Source: Allantophomopsis cytisporea
Lineage: Eukaryota; Ascomycota; Leotiomycetes; Phacidiales; Phacidiaceae
Assembly (NCBI GenBank): GCA_024752435.1
Contig: CP103029.1
Coordinates: forward strand, 124,001-188,000
DNA: 64,000 nucleotides
Direction of reading: 5' to 3'
In this document: piece by piece, positions 48,401-59,468 of the stretch
How positions within the stretch are numbered: position 1 is the stretch's first letter
Layout: each line of letters begins with the position of its first letter
The notes under the pieces: model-generated
Databases searched by the model: none
What the model saw: the letters and a program-made list of their open reading frames with translations, nothing else
What the model was told of the DNA's origin: nothing
Made by a program: the position numbers and the translations under genes

Positions 48401-51400
48401 ATTCGAAGATTGGGAGAAGATGCGTGAGAACCTTTCCCCAGATAGCAACACTGGTGTAGTTGGTGTTCGTCTAGAGGGTAGTGGCTTTGACAGTGTGAAC
48501 AAGATTCCAGTCAACCGTGAAGGCGAGACGATTTACAATCTTCGTCCACGCCAAGACCAAATTCTACACCGTCTCCTGGTTGATGTCAAACTCGGCACTG
48601 ACAATGTCAAGTACATCACTTTCCGCTCTCCACTTGTAGTCGAGAATGCTACACAGATTCCAATCGAGATTGGTGTTTACGATGGACAAGAAGGTCACCT
48701 GTTGAAGATTGAAAAGATTGCCCCTGGTGAGAGTCGACCCGCTCCAGTCGGTGCAGCTTTTACCAAAACTCTACTTGTTCGCCCAGATCAAGGATTTGGT
48801 TACACATGGTCAAATGAGTCACTGTCGTGGAAGGAGCTCCTGACACGACCAACACGGACAATGACTTGTAGAGGAGAGGATGGTGGAAAGACTCCTCCAT
48901 TCTATTTCCAGATGCACGCCAATTATGACAAAACCAATCCATTGACCAGGTACGTCAAACATTACACATGATTATGAGTTTGCTAACAAAAAATTGCAGT
49001 ATTTACCCATACATGCGCCTTCGCCTATCTGCTCCAGTGGAACTCGAGAACCTGCTACCGTATGACTTCAAGTACCGTATTTATGACAAGAATACGAAGA
49101 AAGACTGGACGAACTTCTTGCGAAAGGGCGGACTCAGTCCTGTACACACCATTGAGTTGTCGCACTTGCTATTGTTGAGTATTGACATGCAAGATACTGT
49201 CTTTAAGCCTAGTGAGTTTGCAATCATCAACACCAATAACCAGGAAGACTTCCGTAAGGAGACTACTCTCGTGTGCAAGGATGAGGAAGGCCTAGCTTTG
49301 AACCTGAAGTTGCATTATTTCAAGATCCCAGATAGCGGTGGAGCATTCCGCGTTACTGTTTACAGTCCTTATGTGATCCTCAATAAGACTGGTCTGGACA
49401 TCAACATCAAGTCCAAGTCATTACTTCAGGGTGCTAGAACAGCAGCTGGCCAAGGATTCCGCACTGATTCTGCGGACTCGAGAAGAAGAAAAGCACTTCC
49501 TTACATGTTCGCATTCGCTGGCGATGCCGAGCGTAACCGTGCGATCCTGAAGGTTGGAGAATCCAACTGGAGTAAACCTCAGAGTTTCGATGCAATTGGA
49601 AGCACTGTCGATGTTGTCCTTCCTTCCACCGTGAAGAATACCGAAATCCATGTCGGTATCAGTGTGGAGCCTGGTGAGGGCAAGTACAAAATGACGAAGG
49701 TCGTTACCTTGGCTCCTCGATTCGTGCTCAAGAACCGTATGAAGGAGAATATTCAGATCAGGGAGCCTGGATCATCTGCGATCATTGATCTGAAACCTGA
49801 TGAACTCGAGCCTCTTCACTTCCTACAGAAAATTGCCACCAAGCAACTGTGCTTGTGCTTCCCAGGAGTCAACAACCAATGGTCCTCACCATTCAACATT
49901 TCTGATCTTGGTACAACTCATGTTAAGCTTGCAAAGCATGGCCAACGTCAAAACCTCATCCGCGTTGAAGTTTTGATGGAAAATGCCACAATTTTCTTGC
50001 ACATTAGTACCGAGACAAAGAACTGGCCTTTCTCTATGCGCAATGAAAGTGATACGGAGTTCATGTTCTACCAGGCCAACCCCAACCTCGACGAGGATGA
50101 TGTGGAAGACCGCACTGGGTGGAAACCAATTCGATACCGCTTGCCTCCGCGAAGCATCATGCCATATGCTTGGGATTACCCGGCTGCGAAGGTGAAGGAT
50201 TTGATCATCAACGCTGCTGGCAAGGAACGTCACATAAAGCTTGCTGAGATCGGAAACCTTATCCCAATGAAGATTCCTGGCCCCCAAGGGCAAAAGGTTA
50301 TCGACTTGAATGTTGCTGCAGATGGTCCAACTCAGACTCTTATTCTGTCCAATTACAGACAGTCTAAGAGTTTGTACAAGCAGAAGTCTCGAACTGATTC
50401 AAGCACCAGTGTTGCTGGTGGCTTCGAGGTCAAGGATCAGGATACCAGTGTCACGTTCCGAGCATCATTGAACTTGGCAGGAATTGGCATCTCGTTGATC
50501 AATGCACAGCTGCGTGAGCTTGCATATGTTACCATTCGCGATATCAATGTCCGCTACAACGAATCACCGCTTTATCAGACTATCTCATCATCTATCAAGT
50601 GGATCCAGATTGATAATCAGCTTTACGGCGGCATTTTCCCAATGATTCTTTATCCTAGTGTTGTACCAAAGAACACGAAGGAGACGGAGTCTCATCCATC
50701 GTTGCACGCTATGATCACGAGAGTCAAGGACGATTCATATGGTGTAACTTACATCAAATATGCCACTGTGTTGCTGCAACAGATGACACTGGAAATTGAC
50801 GAAGACTTCGTCTATGCCCTTTTGGAGTTCTCAAAGGTACCAGGCGCTAGCTGGGCCGAAACCCACGAAGGTGTACTTTGCGATGAGAGTCTCGATATTC
50901 CAGAACCCAAGGCCCAACAGTCGGGACAAGACATGTACTTTGAGCTCTTGAACATCCAACCTATGCAACTCGACTTGTCTTTTGTGCGCACCGAGCGTGT
51001 CAATGTTGAGGATAAGACTTCATCTAGAAATCCTCTTATGTTCTTCTTGAATATTCTTACCATGGCAATTGGTAACATTAACGATGCCCCAGTTCGGATG
51101 AACGCGTTGATGTTGGAGAATGCTCGCGTTTCCACTGCTGTACTCACACAGAATATCTCCAGCCATTATTCACAAGAAGCTCTTTATCAGGTCCACAAGA
51201 TTCTTGGTTCAGCAGACTTCCTTGGAAACCCTGTGGGACTTTTCAATAATCTTAGCTCTGGAGTGGCGGATATCTTTTATGAACCATATCAGGGTTTCAT
51301 TATGTCTGATCGCCCAGAGCAGCTTGGTATTGGTATCGCCAAGGGAGCTACCAGCTTTGTGAAGAAGTCTGTCTTTGGTGTGTCTGATAGTGTTTCCAAA

Positions 51401-52147
51401 TTTACTGGCAGTATCTCGAAGGGCTTGGCTGCTGCTACGATGGACAAGCAGTTCCAGGACAGAAGACGCATGACTCGTTCCAGAAATCGACCCAAGCATG
51501 CACTATACGGTGTGACCGCTGGTGCAAACTCTTTTGTCAGCAGTGTAGCCAGTGGTATCGGCGGTCTAGCTCGCAAACCCCTTGAAGGAGCCGAGCAAGA
51601 AGGCTTTGGAGGATTCTTCAAGGGTGTTGGTAAGGGTGTACTAGGTCTTGCCACCAAGCCTGCCATTGGAGTATTTGATCTCGCTTCGAATGTCAGTGAA
51701 GGAATTCGCAACACAACCACGGTCTTCGACGACGATGGACTCGATCGTGTCCGTCTTACACGATTCATTGGCACGGATGGCATTGTTCGTCCCTACTCGC
51801 AGCGCGAAGCCCTGGGCCAGTTCTGGCTGAAACAGCTCGACAATGGCAAGTACTTCAATGAACAATACATTGCGCATCTGGAGCTGCCGAGGGAGGACGT
51901 CGTTGTCATGCTCACGTATTCGCGTATCATGCTGGTCAAGAGTAAGAAGTTGACTAGCGAGTGGGATGTGCCGTTGAAGGACATCGCGACAATTTCAAAG
52001 GAGAGGACTGGACTGAGTTTGACATTGAGAGGTGGGACGAATGGGCCTTTCATTCCTGTGGGCGAGGAGAGTAGTAGAAACTTCTTGTATCAGAAGATTG
52101 GGGTCGCTGTTGGGGAGTTTAATAAGAAGTATAAGGCGACGGAGTAG
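42486..52147 (+). CDS. vps13: Vps13 bridge-like lipid transfer protein
   Basis: Exons 42486-48949 and 49000-52147 give 3,203 residues, typical for Vps13. The chorein N-terminal domain starts at residue 1 (MLEGLVASLLNRFLGMYIRN). The repeating-beta-groove middle follows, with an Asp/Glu-rich insert near 885-900 (a GAT repeat). The C-terminal half has the VAB/SHR-BD-type region (around residues 2150-2500), the DUF1162/VPS13_C region, amphipathic ATG2-like helices and a final PH-like fold (TYSRIMLVKSKKLTSEWDVP). Vps13 forms a hydrophobic channel that moves phospholipids in bulk at organelle contact sites and is needed for vacuolar sorting and membrane growth. The single 50-bp intron has a textbook TGCTAAC branch point and joins NPLT to SIYPYMRLRL. 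The start is an ATG in a favourable context. Confidence 0.98.
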
Positions 52148-53583
52148 AGGGAAGTTGTTACAGTTATTAGTTATTTGAATACCAATTTCATTGTTTACTT
52201 ATACCCAAAAAAGAGAACAATGCTCGTAGTTATTGGTGAACTGATTAAAGTGAGGTGTTGCTTATCTTTAACAGCCAGCCGCACTGCACCTCAAACGCAT
52301 CTGAAAAGTAGGATATATTTCAAAGTGAAAATAGCTTTTAGAAAGAGTTTCTTGCATTATCCTAATGCCTAAATACATATCCAACAAAAAGTCATCCGCT
52401 TCAGTATTCCACATGAGGGTGACACCAGGTTCTAATATTTTGCTTTATTTCACTACCAATCTGTATTTCCGAGAAGATATCACATGTCAGACCTGAAGAA
52501 TGATACAGCAAGAATAGAGACACAGTTCCCTCCATGCAGTAATTATGAGGTCCACAAGAGAAATAGTGGGACTTGCTTAAAGAAGTTTGGATGTTGCTCT
52601 TATCAAAGAAAGAAACAAACAACTCTATTTCCAGAATTTGGATCATAGGAAGACATTCATATGAAGACATGTTTCGATCTGAATTATATACTCTATGAAA
52701 AAGAAGTTCGCAATATTACGTGCAGTAGTTGGAATACGAGTCGAAGTTTGTCTCGAATAAAATAATGGCTACCTCATAGTTCTTTGGACGTCTTTCCTTT
52801 ATGAGCAAAGCATCCCTCACAATGCTTTTATCAGGTCTATTAGAGAGATCAGCTTTTTATAGTTTAATAATAATTTGAATGTCTTGATAATGATTAAGGT
52901 TCTCGAATTTGAACGGAAGCCTACCGAGGAGTTGCTGGCTCAATACCTATAAGATTGGAACCAGAAAGGTTTCCTACCATCGTTCTGCAACATCAGTTTC
53001 AGTAACACATATGTGTCTGCGTCAGAATAGCGAAGAGAAAGGCAAAGCAAACACAAACTGGATACATTTTTCTTTGACAGTGCGCTCTATTGAAATTCAG
53101 CATTCCTTTCTCAAAGCCATGGATTGCTGAAGTGATGGGTGTGAAAATCATATTGGTTCTTAATAAAACAGTCAGTCAAAAATTCTCATATCTCAAATTA
53201 AAATTCCTAGTATCTATGGACATTAAGGTAAAGAGCGGACTCTTACATCAGATAATTTCAGAATTACTTTTCATAAAGCCACAGCCTTGAAAACATAATG
53301 ACTACTCGTCTAATAGTTCAGAATACATTCTGGACAAAGTGCCCTCTGCTCCTATATGAACACTGCAGCAGGTTCAAGTAGCCGCCAACACCAAGCCACA
53401 GTCCCCTACTCTTCTAAGCTCAACTGTCATTAATTCTAATCAACAGCCTCAAGTCATCAATCCAAGTGCCTCGCCAAATGGTCGTCTTCATTCTCTGATC
53501 AGCTAGTGGGGATGGTATCCGTAAGACATGGAGACAAATCTATCTTGTGAGCTGCACTCGACATTGCTCGAAACAATTTTGGG
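52148..53583. other. Convergent spacer, VPS13 to Zn2Cys6 gene
   Basis: A 1.4-kb AT-rich stretch between two 3' ends. I see no gene and no notable repeat. Confidence 0.6.
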
Positions 53584-55478
53584 TTATGTCGGTGTTAAAT
53601 TAGCATGTATGTTCTCTGATGAAAGAATGCCGTGCCATCCATGCTCAACTGATTGACGCCATGTTTTGAATATTTTCATGGTGCTTGGAGGGCGTGGTAC
53701 TGAGGCTGCTTCACTGAGAGCCGATTTGTAAGTAAGAAGTCCGAGATCCTGCATAGTCCCAGACTGCGATTGCTTCCAAGTCGCGCGCGCAACGATGCAT
53801 ACTGTTCTCTCGTCGCTCTCTGTATCAGTAGTACCGTAACGGAGAAAATATGCCATGTATGGGTCGTCGCCAGTCCGGGGCATCAATAAAGGAATCATCC
53901 TATCACGTATGGGTCCAAGAGGCGAACCTTGCTGGGTAATGTAACTATTAGTTGCCATTTTAGGAGGGGATGTCTTCTCTAGTTGACACATGAGCTCGAG
54001 CGTATTGGCTGAAGCATGACCATTTGAGAGGCCCTCACGTCCAATGCTGTGAAGCGCTGTGATTGTCCATTGTTGCCAGTCTAGAGAAAAGCACCGGCGT
54101 GCACCGTGGTATAAGAACATAGATATTCCCATGTCCCAAGCATCACAAGACTTGTAACACCCAGAAACCTGCGTACTTTTTTGATAAATTAAGCTTGCAG
54201 CTACGCAGATGTTCTGATAGGCAACATTGAAAGATTCTATTTCTCGGTCCGTAGGGTCTTCATCCGTAGTGCTAATCATCGACAGTGCACATCCCAAGTA
54301 TCCGTTGAACATTATGATGCTGACAGCGGCATCACCCGATGTGAAATGTAGTGGCCTGGGGGGAATGGGAAGCGTATGAAAGTCTGCTAAGGAGGAGACA
54401 TTGTTATCTCCTAATCCAGGAAAGCTTGAGAATGTCGCCGGCGATGTAGCTTTCCACAATAACATTTCATTATAGAACCCCATCAGCTCATCACGACTTG
54501 GTCTTTCGCTTGTTGGAGACCAATTGCCCCAAATTACTCGGCTCAGTTTGTTATGGCCACAAACAATCTGTATCAGACGATGTCGCTCCGTAATGATCGT
54601 ATCTGACTCTGATACTCCAGAGTATTCGTCTGGTAGCCGATTCCAAAACGGAACTTCCGTCAAAGCTAAATTACCTCCGCAAAAATAGGATGAAGCTGAG
54701 TAAGGTACCAGCTTCTGGGCAAGGAAGTCAAGACGAAGAACAACCTCATGGATCGGGACCATATTTGAGATTTCAATAGCCGACAACTGTGCCTGCGAGC
54801 TTTTGAGGACCTGTATCGCTACCCAAAGGTGGCTGAAGGCTGCTCCTGAATTCTCCATGAAACACTGAGTATATTTGTCAGCCAAATTGGTTCTTTTCAT
54901 GGGCGAATGCGGAGTATATGTACCTCAAAATATGTGCATAACAATAGGACAATGAGAACGGCAGTACTGTTTACATTCTCATTACTAGCCAATAAGCGTA
55001 ATGCGTTTCCGTACGCAGTCAGTCCTAAGACTTTGCATCTTGAAGCTTCCAGGACGTTGTCACTTGAACAGGAGAGAAGAGATGCACGATGTGCAGCACC
55101 TACGGCCAGAAGGGCTTCGTACACAACATCGATATCATAGGACATCTGCGCAACCTGGTCACGCCAGAAGCCAACGTGATCTACCCTAAATAGACGTGTC
55201 ACAGTCGATGTCACAAAGTGATGATAGAAAGGTAGCTGCTCTTGCTTCCAGTTCGACTGCCGCCATGGAATCTCGGGCTTAACAATTTCTTGAGAGCGGG
55301 CACTTCGCTGTACTGCCGACTTTGGTCGTAATATAGCTTTAGTGGCTATGCGTGGAGCCTCATATCCCTCACAGTGAAAGTTGGCCATATGGCAGCGCTT
55401 ACAGGTTGGCTTCCCTTCATCGCATTTGACGCGTCTGCTGCGACAAGTCAAGCATCCGGTACGCCCACGTCTATCCAT
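53584..55478 (-). CDS. Zn2Cys6 fungal transcription factor
   Basis: Exons 54924-55478 and 53584-54864 give 611 residues. The zinc cluster is at the N-terminus (residues 9-36; CLTCRSRRVKCDEGKPTC then KRCHMANFHC), with spacing CX2CX6CX6CX2CX6C, so two zinc ions are expected. The rest is the helical regulatory region common to this class (HFVTSTVTRLFRV, YEALLAVGAAHRASL, MLLWKATSPATF). The 59-bp intron joins LLCTYFE to CFMENSGAAF; it has a GCTGAC branch point and a TCAG acceptor. No basic leucine zipper or coiled-coil linker is obvious after the cluster. The target genes are unknown. The Stealth-type gene lies 742 bp upstream on the same strand, and a regulatory link between them is only a possibility. 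Confidence 0.93.
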
Positions 55479-56220
55479 ATCGGCAAGATATATTTTGTGG
55501 TCTAAGATTATGCTCTGATGTTGATTGTTCGAGGTTGAAGGCTATTTGTAAGCATCGGGTAATTGGGTAGGAAGCGATTGGTGGGAAGAAATGCTTGGCT
55601 ATAATTTTACCGCACTATTTGTAGTGAATATTCGCGATGATTGTTCTCAATGAATATTTCACTATAAGTTCCTGTTGTATGGTACGACTACAATGATAGA
55701 CACAAACAACTGCATTGACTGTATTGTTGTCATGCGGAACACCTCGATACAGATGGGCAGCCCAAGACCTCACTAGTAGCAACACATGCACCAACAAGAC
55801 GTGAGATCACAAATTCAAGAAAATAAGTTCACTATTCCACTTTCATGTTACACATCTAAGGCGCCTCTTCTTATTGTGAGTGTTCACTTTTCCATACATT
55901 GAATGCACAAAGTTGCTATGAACTAGAGAGATTTTGAGACAGTGGGCAGCTTGCCTGTCATGCCACCTGGGTCTCCTGCAAGGTATGGATGGAATCTCTT
56001 GATCAAAATTTGTTCATTCTTCAGGAGAAAATATCAAAAAAGTCATAAAAAAGGGAAGAAAAAAAAAACAGAACAAAAGAAGCAAATCCATCAATTTGCT
56101 TTAGCAGTCCCTTGAAGGAGGATAGAAAAATTGGGAATATTATGACTGTCGCTCGATCCCATGCCTATGAACTCCTGATACGCATTCCTTCGCAGGTTAT
56201 GAAAATCATTATTGTTTGTG
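55479..56220. other. Spacer between Stealth-type gene and Zn2Cys6 gene
   Basis: A 742-bp AT-rich spacer with an A-rich stretch near 56040-56075. It contains the 3' end of the Stealth-type gene and the promoter of the Zn2Cys6 gene. No coding frame is supported. Confidence 0.6.
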
Positions 56221-58615
56221 CTAAACCTCATCCATTTGAGTCCATTCATTCTGCTCTTCTGCTATAATCTCGAACTGTGACGGTTCGGGAAGCATCCCAT
56301 GCAGCAGGTTCATTATCGCTTTCCTGATCTTAGCAATGGCAAATTCGTCGGTATTCAAAACATCATCATTTAGGCAAAGTTGTCCAACTTGGCGATTATC
56401 CTTGATTATCCGCTTGTGTATCACTTTCTTGACTTGATCTGCATGAGTGACTCTGACGAAAAGTGCGTCTGGATCAATGATCGTGTACTGATATCTCTTT
56501 AGAGCCTTTATGACTACTTCATTCATGCTGTGCTGCGTACCCGGCTCCGGTAGAAGAGGTCCGAGTCCTTGTTCAGCTCGGTTGAGAATGAGTTTAATAA
56601 GGCAATCGCCACATTTAGGAGATTGGCGTGCGATTCTGTCGAAAATAGAAGCCGAAGAGAAGATGTGGTTGGCATATAGCTCATCCGAGGCTTTAGAAGA
56701 GAATCCGGGAGCAATACATTCGTTGACGTCGAAATCAGAACAATCGAGGTTTTGAATAGACAAAGGACCGTCGAGAGATGTCCATATGGTATCCAAATTG
56801 GCTTTTGGGGCTTCTAGACCGGCATTTTCCAGAAGTTCCTCGACTTCGTAAAACTGGCGTACGCGGAATGTCGAATTGCCTTCTTGCAACAAACCTTCAT
56901 CAAGTTCCGCCATAACTTTTTGTCTTTCTGTCCAGCCTAGGTTGCCATCTTGGTTGGTATCGGATCGAAGCATAATATAACTCCAAAGTAACACCTCTCG
57001 GTACCGCTCAATAGTATAGTGAAAAGCAGTATACCAAGAATAAAGTTGGAATCTACTTTCTCCCCGGAAGCGTTGGCATATACCTTGGAGTGCAGGTCGA
57101 GGGAAACTGTTAATAGCTTCGCGAGTAACACTTCGTGATAGAGAATGGCCGAAATGAACTTGACCTTTCCGATTCCTCTCCCCAAACCGCTTGTTCAAGA
57201 GCCAAGATGTATAGATTAGAAATGGTTTTTCTCCAAACCTCCTAGCATCGGCGTCGGTAGGGGGAGAGCGTGTATTGTATCCGTTTGTCTTGAAACCCAT
57301 TGTAACACCTAACAAGGGCGAATAAAAATCTGAAGCTGCATGTTGTTTTCCAAGAATCATATCATCTGAAAGAGCGAGAAGCCTATCTGTTGTCGACTTG
57401 GTGTTGTATATTTGACTTTCAATAGTGAGAGAGTTGAAAGTTGGAAGGCACGAAGCTTCTGCCTTGTCGAAAAAGTCCTCATGCGTTAAGACTTGGACTA
57501 TATTCTTCGTAGATTGGTCATCTTTTAGCCAGTGTGGCATTTGCTTTCCGGTGATTAGAGCAGGTTGCTCCATCGTAGCAAAACTTGCGGCTTTATCACC
57601 AACAGCATTGACAAGTATCTGGATCTTGTTCCTAAAGGTAGCTGCGTATTTCTCAACACTTCGTATCGAAAAGCGAAGTTCGTCCCAATCACGATACCTG
57701 TTCAGCCCATGAGATTCTAACCATTTTCCTTCTTGGTCATTGAGAGTGGAGTTCAACTCGTAAGGGTAGATTGTATCCCGAAAGGAGGTATCTGATCCAT
57801 TGACCCCTTTGAAGTTTAGTATTGTAGTAACAAAGTTCAAGTAGATCAACTCACATGTATATACAAAATCAATTTTGGGCTCTGTTAGATTTCCCCACTT
57901 CTGGACGTCGTACGTGCCGTTTGAAAACCACTCGTACTCCCAGCCTTCAAGCAGGATATCTGCTGTTGCGTCCTCGAAAGGAACATGAAGCACATCTGGC
58001 AAGCTATTTGCCCTATCGCTCTGCAACACATACTCGTTATATGTGGGAAACCGCGTTCCACCGCTTTCTACAGGAACACTCTTCTCTTTTTCGTCAGGAG
58101 AAGCACGCATTGCCATATCTTCGACTGCGAAAGGAAATTCCTCATCCCCAGGTGTAACGGTAATGCTCTTAAGACTGTGTTTTCCCGAATCATCCGTCTC
58201 TTCTCGTGTTTTAGTTTCACCAACCTTCCCGCTCAGAGTCTTGGAGTTCATAGCTTCCGAGGCTGATATATCGTGAACGCCATGAAGTGTTGTTGGGTCC
58301 TTGATGTCTCCTTTGATGAATGTCAATTGATGCTGCGGATTTACAGTGACTTCTTTTGGGAAACTGTTGTGCGTATGGGTGAGAAGACTGACCATGTAAT
58401 TTCTTCGATATACGCTGCAGAGGCAGGGTAAGATTCCGAGGAGATTTTGCCGCTGATTCAGAGGAAGAAGTGAAAATAACGTAGCCTATAATGCAAAAAA
58501 CCAAAACAAATACGGCATTGAGACGCTGATTTTTAATCCTTGCTCGTGCTAAAGATTTAGTTCTATCTAACGTCATATTGCTGTCTTGCGGTAGGTCATA
58601 TGGATGATAAACCAT
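56221..58615 (-). CDS. Stealth-family sugar-phosphate transferase (Xpt1/GlcNAc-phosphotransferase-like)
   Basis: Exon C (56221-57806) joins the upstream part (to 57855) by removal of a 48-bp intron; this makes the CR1 motif KIDFVYT|WVNGSD. CR2 (WDELRFSIRSVEKYAATFRN, then QMPHWLKDD), CR3 (LPTFNSLTIESQIYN, LALSDDMILG) and CR4 (HFGHSLSRSVTREAINSFPR) follow in order, with an EF-hand-like loop DTNQDGNLGWTE near 514. Stealth enzymes move sugar-1-phosphate from a nucleotide sugar onto a glycan; Cryptococcus Xpt1 adds xylose phosphate to O-glycans in the Golgi. The N-terminus is uncertain. An upstream frame from ATG 58615 has one membrane span (LNAVFVLVFCIIGYVIF, about 32-48), as expected for a Golgi type II protein. 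It joins if an intron 58353-58413 with a weak AAAAG acceptor is removed (761 residues). Otherwise the start is ATG 58395, which has no anchor. Confidence 0.87.
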
Positions 58616-59344
58616 GATCTTGCGTCAAATCCACATTACAGTATAAACTTTTGGATGGAAGATGCTGAAGATATATATAATAAGAGTTTTCCACATCTCT
58701 AATCATCAAACCAAGAACTAGCTATGACTTATCATCTATCTCTATTCGAAGTCAGTTCTAGAGACTTTCAGAGCCATAGAGACATGAAATAGTAAACAAT
58801 GGAAGGGGAAATAGGTAAGCTAGTGGCTTTTACTAATGATATAGCTCTTAGATCCAGCCCTTGAGGCAGACTCAAATATCTCTGAAAAATGGCTTCTCAA
58901 CTACGATTCTCATGTATCAAAGAAACTAAAACTCCGGCACGAGAAGCCAAGAAGTCTCATTTGTCTACATCCGGTGAGCATTTAGGGGTCTAGTGGAGAG
59001 CAACGCAGAAGTGAGTAAGTGGGTTTTCTTTCACTTTTAACAGATTACTATAATATTGTCGATCAATGTCATGAGATATTAGCCGTATTTGGAATTTAAG
59101 AGGAGTCAGAAATTTCAAATATAGCTTGAATATTGTGATACCATGGAAATAATCAATCATTTGGATGTTGATTCAATTAAAAGAAAATTGTACCTCACAT
59201 GATAGAGAGAGCTGAGGGCCCCCACCGGCAGCCTAAGATATTCATGTGTTTGGTAGATGAGAGAATTGGACTCTTGCACGTAATTCAACTATTCTTTACT
59301 ATTGACTTTCGACAGTTTCTACGCTCGACAGCTCTTGAAATACT

Positions 59345-59468
59345 GGTGCACGAGACCTAATGCCTATTAGGGTATTCGGTGGTGATGTTAATCCATCGAT
59401 GTAGAGCGCACGAGACCTACTGCCTATCTGGGGGTTCAGTGGCCGTCTTCAATCCGTTGACGTGGAGC
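59345..59468. repeat. Imperfect tandem duplication of a 60-bp unit
   Basis: The second copy starts 60 bp after the first; both contain GCACGAGACCTA and, later, GTGGAGC or GTAGAGC. The copies differ at many positions, a large share of them transitions (C/T or G/A). A fragment of a third copy may follow. Confidence 0.7.
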
